Positions 60,810 through 64,000 of a DNA stretch of 64,000 nucleotides are shown here, piece by piece. A program made the position numbers and the translations under genes. The stretch is from Silvibacterium acidisoli. GTDB lineage: Bacteria; Acidobacteriota; Terriglobia; Terriglobales; Acidobacteriaceae. Within the stretch, counting starts at the first letter, position 1, and each line of letters begins with the position of its first letter. The stretch spans positions 1,054,001 to 1,118,000 of the forward strand of contig CP085323.1 in the NCBI GenBank assembly GCA_022870745.1, written 5' to 3'. The notes under the pieces are model-generated. The model did not search any database. It was not told the DNA's origin and saw only the letters and a list, made by a program, of their open reading frames with translations.

Positions 60810-63800
60810 TTAGAACTCCAGTCTCAAGCCAAACTGTATGATTCTCGGCGCGTTTTGCTGCGAAGTCATGATACCGAAAACCGTGGTTGAATTTGCGAGG
60901 TTCGTGGCACTCAGATTTGGTGGCGCAAAATTCTGAATATACGTAGTCGCGTCTCCGCCGTCGGAGAAAATCGTCCGGTTCACAGCGTTGAACATGTTCG
61001 CCTGGAACTGGAGATCAGACTGCTTGTAGATCTTGAACCGTTTCGAGATCGAGATATCCTCGTCAAGATACGCCGGTACGCGCAACGCTGAGATGAAGTT
61101 AGGCGCGTTGCCGAAAGTACCGACAGCAGGCGCGGTAAATGCACCGGGGTTGATGTAGAACTGGCAAGGGTTTCGTCCAGCCGCCTGCTGGATCGGCCCC
61201 GAGCAGCTTCTGCGGTAGGCAGGGTTCTTGAAAGGCTGATGCGGCACAATGTTCGGACGGAAGCTGTACCCGTCGCCCGCCGCAAAGAAGGGATTCGCCG
61301 CACCCACCGCGTCATACTCGATGTGCACCGGCCGTCCGCTCTGATACTGGTGAATCGCCGACACCGACCATCCGCCGACGACTTCGTTCACCACCCCACC
61401 CTTGTTCAGGAACTTCTTGCCCTGTCCGACGGGAAGCTCATAGGTATAGCTCAGAGAGACAACATGCGGTATGTCGGAACTGGTTACTGATCGCTCCGAC
61501 TTGGGGTTGTAGTAGTCCTGAAAATACGAGCCCGCGTAGATCGCATTCTCCGCACCGGAAGACGGACCATCGTTTGAGTCTGCATTGCCAATGGTCTTCG
61601 AGAATGTGTACGAAAGAAGGAACGTCAATCCCTGCGACATACGCTTCTGCAGACTGGCCTGCATGCCGTTATAGGAGACGCTGGCAATGGGGTTGAGAGG
61701 ATTATCCACGTCGCCATACTGAGGCCACGGACGCAGCGCCTGCCCGATGGTTGCGCCGGCGCCGAAGACCGATTCAAAGTCCGGCCACGGCGAGGTGACT
61801 CCGGCAGCTGCAGCCCTTGGGTCGCTGATCGGCAGCAAAAGGAACTGGCTCAGCGGAATGCCATCCGCCGCTGCCGTAGCTCCATACTTCTGCTGCGCCA
61901 CGAGGGGATTCACCTCGTTCGGCTTCGACCAGACACCGATGTGATATGTGTGCATGCCGACGTATCCAAGGTTGAAGACTATACTGCTGCTCACCTGCTG
62001 CTGTAACTGCAGCGACCAGTAAAGCTGGGTGGGCGGCATGCCAGCGGTCGGGTGAATCATCGTGGAGTTGTTATTGCCGACCAGCAGGCCAGGGTTGAGC
62101 GTCTGCCCGGACACGGAAGCGGCTGGGTAGGGATTATCCCAGTAGTACGCAGGCGATCCTACAACATCCCCAGGGCGGTTTGCCGTCGCGAGACCCGAGT
62201 AGCCGGTGTTGTAGAGGGCGCCGCTAATGTCGTCCTCATTGTTGTCATTGCCAATCGGCCGCGTGATGGCAAAACCGCCGCGCAGAGCGGTCCTGCTGTC
62301 GGTTCCGGGCGAATACGCAAAACCGATGCGGGGCTGAATACCGCCGCGATAGATGTTGCCGATGCGGCTGATACCGTTGCGTCCCGGGCCGTTCCCATAA
62401 AACGTGTACGCGCCCGGCAGCCCTCCAGCAGCGGGGTTCGGCAGCGTCGGATCCATGGTCGACACCTCGCCATGAGCCTCGGTACGGGGAATCTGCAGAT
62501 CGTAGCGCAGTCCCAGGTTCAACGTAAGGTTGCGGCGCACCTTCCAGTCATCCTGAGCAAACAGACCTGCCTGCCACCAGCGAAAACCGGATTCAGCCGG
62601 GTAGCTGATGTAAGAGAAGTCCGTTCCACCGAAGAGGAAGCTGGCACGCGGGTCGCCCGTCGAAGCCGGCAGCGAAACAGCCTGGTTTCCATTGATGAAG
62701 CCGGTTCCGTTGAGCGCCGTTTCCGGTGACGCGAAGTTAATGGAACCTCCGGACAACAGCGTCTCATTGCGCTGCAGGTACCGAAGCTCTCCACCAAAGG
62801 TAAAGGCATGCGAACCGCGAAGCAGCGTCACATTGTCGTTGAGGAAGTAGCGATTTTCCGCCACGGTCGATCCGCCGCTACCGCCGATGCTGTTTTGAAC
62901 AGTGCCAAGACCGATCAGCGGATAGTAGCTCTCTGGATTCAGAGCAGGAAGCCCCTGCATGCCGAGCGCCGCGAATCCAGGGCCGGGCTGCACCGGTCCG
63001 CTGAGGTTCGTATCGCGCAGAAAGCCGATGTTCAGGTTGTTCAACAAGGTCGGCGAGTGCGTGTAGTTGTACGAGAAGCGAATCTGCTTGGTTGGGGTAT
63101 TTGTCTGCGTGGCGTCGTACAGGTTAAGCCCGCCGTTGTCAGAAGAGCTGTAGCCGCCGGTAAACACGCTGCCTGAAATCGCATGCTTCTCGGAGATATG
63201 CTCGTCGATCTTCACGACCAGGCGATGCTCGTCAATCTTCGAGCTTTGCAAACGAACGAAGTTATTGTTGAGCGCGTTATTCGTCGCCTGCGGAAACGAC
63301 TGAAGCACCGTCTGCGAAACCGTGCTCAGACCGGCTGTTCCTGAAGGAATGATGTTGCCCGGGAATGGATCGCGGATGGTATATGTGTTGCCGTCCGGAC
63401 CGATTACATTATGCGCAGAGAGCGGATTGTAAATTGCACCGCTGTATACGGGGTTACCGGCCGGATCAAAGATGGGCGCGCCCGTGGTTGGGTCTGTCAC
63501 CTGCGGTCCGAGCAATTGTGAAAAGTCTCCATTGCGGAAGGCGTTCGGGATCGTGGTGAGCGTCGCATCGTTCGAACTCGGACGGTACTTGAACTCCGTG
63601 AAGTCTACGAAGAAGAACGTCTTGTCGTGCCCCTTGTAGATCTTCGGAATGTAGACCGGGCCACCGAAGGTTCCACCAAATTCATTCTGCTTGAGCGGTG
63701 CTTTCTTGATCCCCAGCGCATCGGTCACATATCCGGCCGCATTGAGCGCATCGTTCTGCAGGTACTCGAACAGGCTGCCGTGAAACTGATTCGTTCCCGA

Positions 63801-64000
63801 AGCGAAGGCAAAGGAGACAATGCCGCTCGATAGCCCATACTGCGCGGTCTGGTTGTTATTGATGACCTTAAACTGGCTGATTGCATCCATCGGCGGATGG
63901 TTGCTGCCGATGTCACCGGCAAGGTCCGTCTCCATGATCGGCACGCCGTCGATATAAACCTCGTTGGCGTAGCTGACCGAGCCGCTGAAGTGCAGGCGAT
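60810..64000 (-). CDS. TonB-dependent receptor (Oar-like), N terminus outside window
   Basis: The frame is open to the right edge; an internal GTG at 63944 is not the start, since residues before it (SYANEVYIDGVP) continue the plug domain. At least 1063 residues are visible. They include the plug end (NQFHGSLFEYLQNDALNAAG; NEFGGTFGGPVYIPKIYKGHDKTFFFVDFTEFKYR), typical of Oar/CarboxypepD_reg-plug receptors of Acidobacteriota, a long beta barrel, and a C-terminal ...IQFGLRLEF with Phe last. It should import an oligosaccharide or related ligand for the glycosidase-isomerase locus downstream. The carboxypeptidase-like N-terminal domain cannot be seen. Confidence 0.9.
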   Translation of the reverse strand, partial: RLHFSGSVSYANEVYIDGVPIMETDLAGDIGSNHPPMDAISQFKVINNNQTAQYGLSSGIVSFAFASGTNQFHGSLFEYLQNDALNAAGYVTDALGIKKAPLKQNEFGGTFGGPVYIPKIYKGHDKTFFFVDFTEFKYRPSSNDATLTTIPNAFRNGDFSQLLGPQVTDPTTGAPIFDPAGNPVYSGAIYNPLSAHNVIGPDGNTYTIRDPFPGNIIPSGTAGLSTVSQTVLQSFPQATNNALNNNFVRLQSSKIDEHRLVVKIDEHISEKHAISGSVFTGGYSSSDNGGLNLYDATQTNTPTKQIRFSYNYTHSPTLLNNLNIGFLRDTNLSGPVQPGPGFAALGMQGLPALNPESYYPLIGLGTVQNSIGGSGGSTVAENRYFLNDNVTLLRGSHAFTFGGELRYLQRNETLLSGGSINFASPETALNGTGFINGNQAVSLPASTGDPRASFLFGGTDFSYISYPAESGFRWWQAGLFAQDDWKVRRNLTLNLGLRYDLQIPRTEAHGEVSTMDPTLPNPAAGGLPGAYTFYGNGPGRNGISRIGNIYRGGIQPRIGFAYSPGTDSRTALRGGFAITRPIGNDNNEDDISGALYNTGYSGLATANRPGDVVGSPAYYWDNPYPAASVSGQTLNPGLLVGNNNSTMIHPTAGMPPTQLYWSLQLQQQVSSSIVFNLGYVGMHTYHIGVWSKPNEVNPLVAQQKYGATAAADGIPLSQFLLLPISDPRAAAAGVTSPWPDFESVFGAGATIGQALRPWPQYGDVDNPLNPIASVSYNGMQASLQKRMSQGLTFLLSYTFSKTIGNADSNDGPSSGAENAIYAGSYFQDYYNPKSERSVTSSDIPHVVSLSYTYELPVGQGKKFLNKGGVVNEVVGGWSVSAIHQYQSGRPVHIEYDAVGAANPFFAAGDGYSFRPNIVPHQPFKNPAYRRSCSGPIQQAAGRNPCQFYINPGAFTAPAVGTFGNAPNFISALRVPAYLDEDISISKRFKIYKQSDLQFQANMFNAVNRTIFSDGGDATTYIQNFAPPNLSATNLANSTTVFGIMTSQQNAPRIIQFGLRLEF

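Overview
The window looks like a chromosomal segment of an Acidobacteriota member (Terriglobia type; genus not resolved). Reasons: high GC coding DNA, several large secreted glycoside hydrolases, a very large Oar-like TonB-dependent receptor followed by a secreted TPR protein, many proteins with N-terminal secretion signals, and the family composition overall. This is an inference from protein families; no rRNA is present.

Layout. 1-12.8 kb is ordinary cell-envelope and regulation DNA: the end of anmK, a peptide-type solute-binding lipoprotein, an exo-glucosaminidase-like GH2 enzyme, a UDP-sugar dehydrogenase, a secreted M48 protease, an ECF sigma/anti-sigma pair with a terminator-like leader hairpin, a TPR lytic transglycosylase, a DegT-type sugar aminotransferase and a MerR-like regulator. 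A small zinc-ribbon protein, a strong terminator and tRNA-Leu(TAA) follow at 12.8-13.3 kb.

13.3-44.4 kb is the unusual part. On the minus strand there is a PatA/PatG-type (cyanobactin maturation) subtilase followed by two short Cys-rich peptides whose first 28 residues align without gaps. They carry the cyanobactin leader motif LPxQxxPVxR and the PatA-type cleavage element GVxPS. No YcaO cyclodehydratase is present. I read this as a cyanobactin-like RiPP locus. Divergent from it, across an 888-nt AT-rich intergenic region, runs a 27-kb plus-strand gene series: a small starter protein, two collagen-like Gly-rich proteins, a lipase-like protein with a Cys in the nucleophile position and a Gly-rich tail, a 3185-residue protein with a DUF6603-like core, four further unknown proteins, an acyl carrier protein, a ketoacyl synthase, an Asp/Asn beta-hydroxylase-like oxygenase, a Wzx-like flippase and an LpxL-like acyltransferase with a broken HX4D/E motif. 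The five genes from 21.9 to 39.1 kb are tightly packed; three of the four junctions overlap by 4 nt. I do not know what this system makes. A lipid-modified or lipid-handling surface assembly is one reading.

44.4-49.4 kb holds a piu-like iron locus (TonB siderophore receptor, Sel1 repeat protein, PKHD oxygenase) and an orphan OmpR-type regulator whose phosphoacceptor Asp is Glu. 49.7-51.4 kb is a GT-C-like membrane protein. 51.6-64 kb is a sugar-utilisation locus: a LacI regulator, a putative (alpha/alpha)6 glycosidase, a GH172 (DUF2961) enzyme, a sugar-porter MFS protein, an L-fucose/D-arabinose isomerase-like protein, a TPR protein and the C-terminal part of a TonB-dependent receptor that runs off the right edge. 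Together these suggest uptake, trimming and isomerisation of a fucose- or D-arabinose-type sugar.
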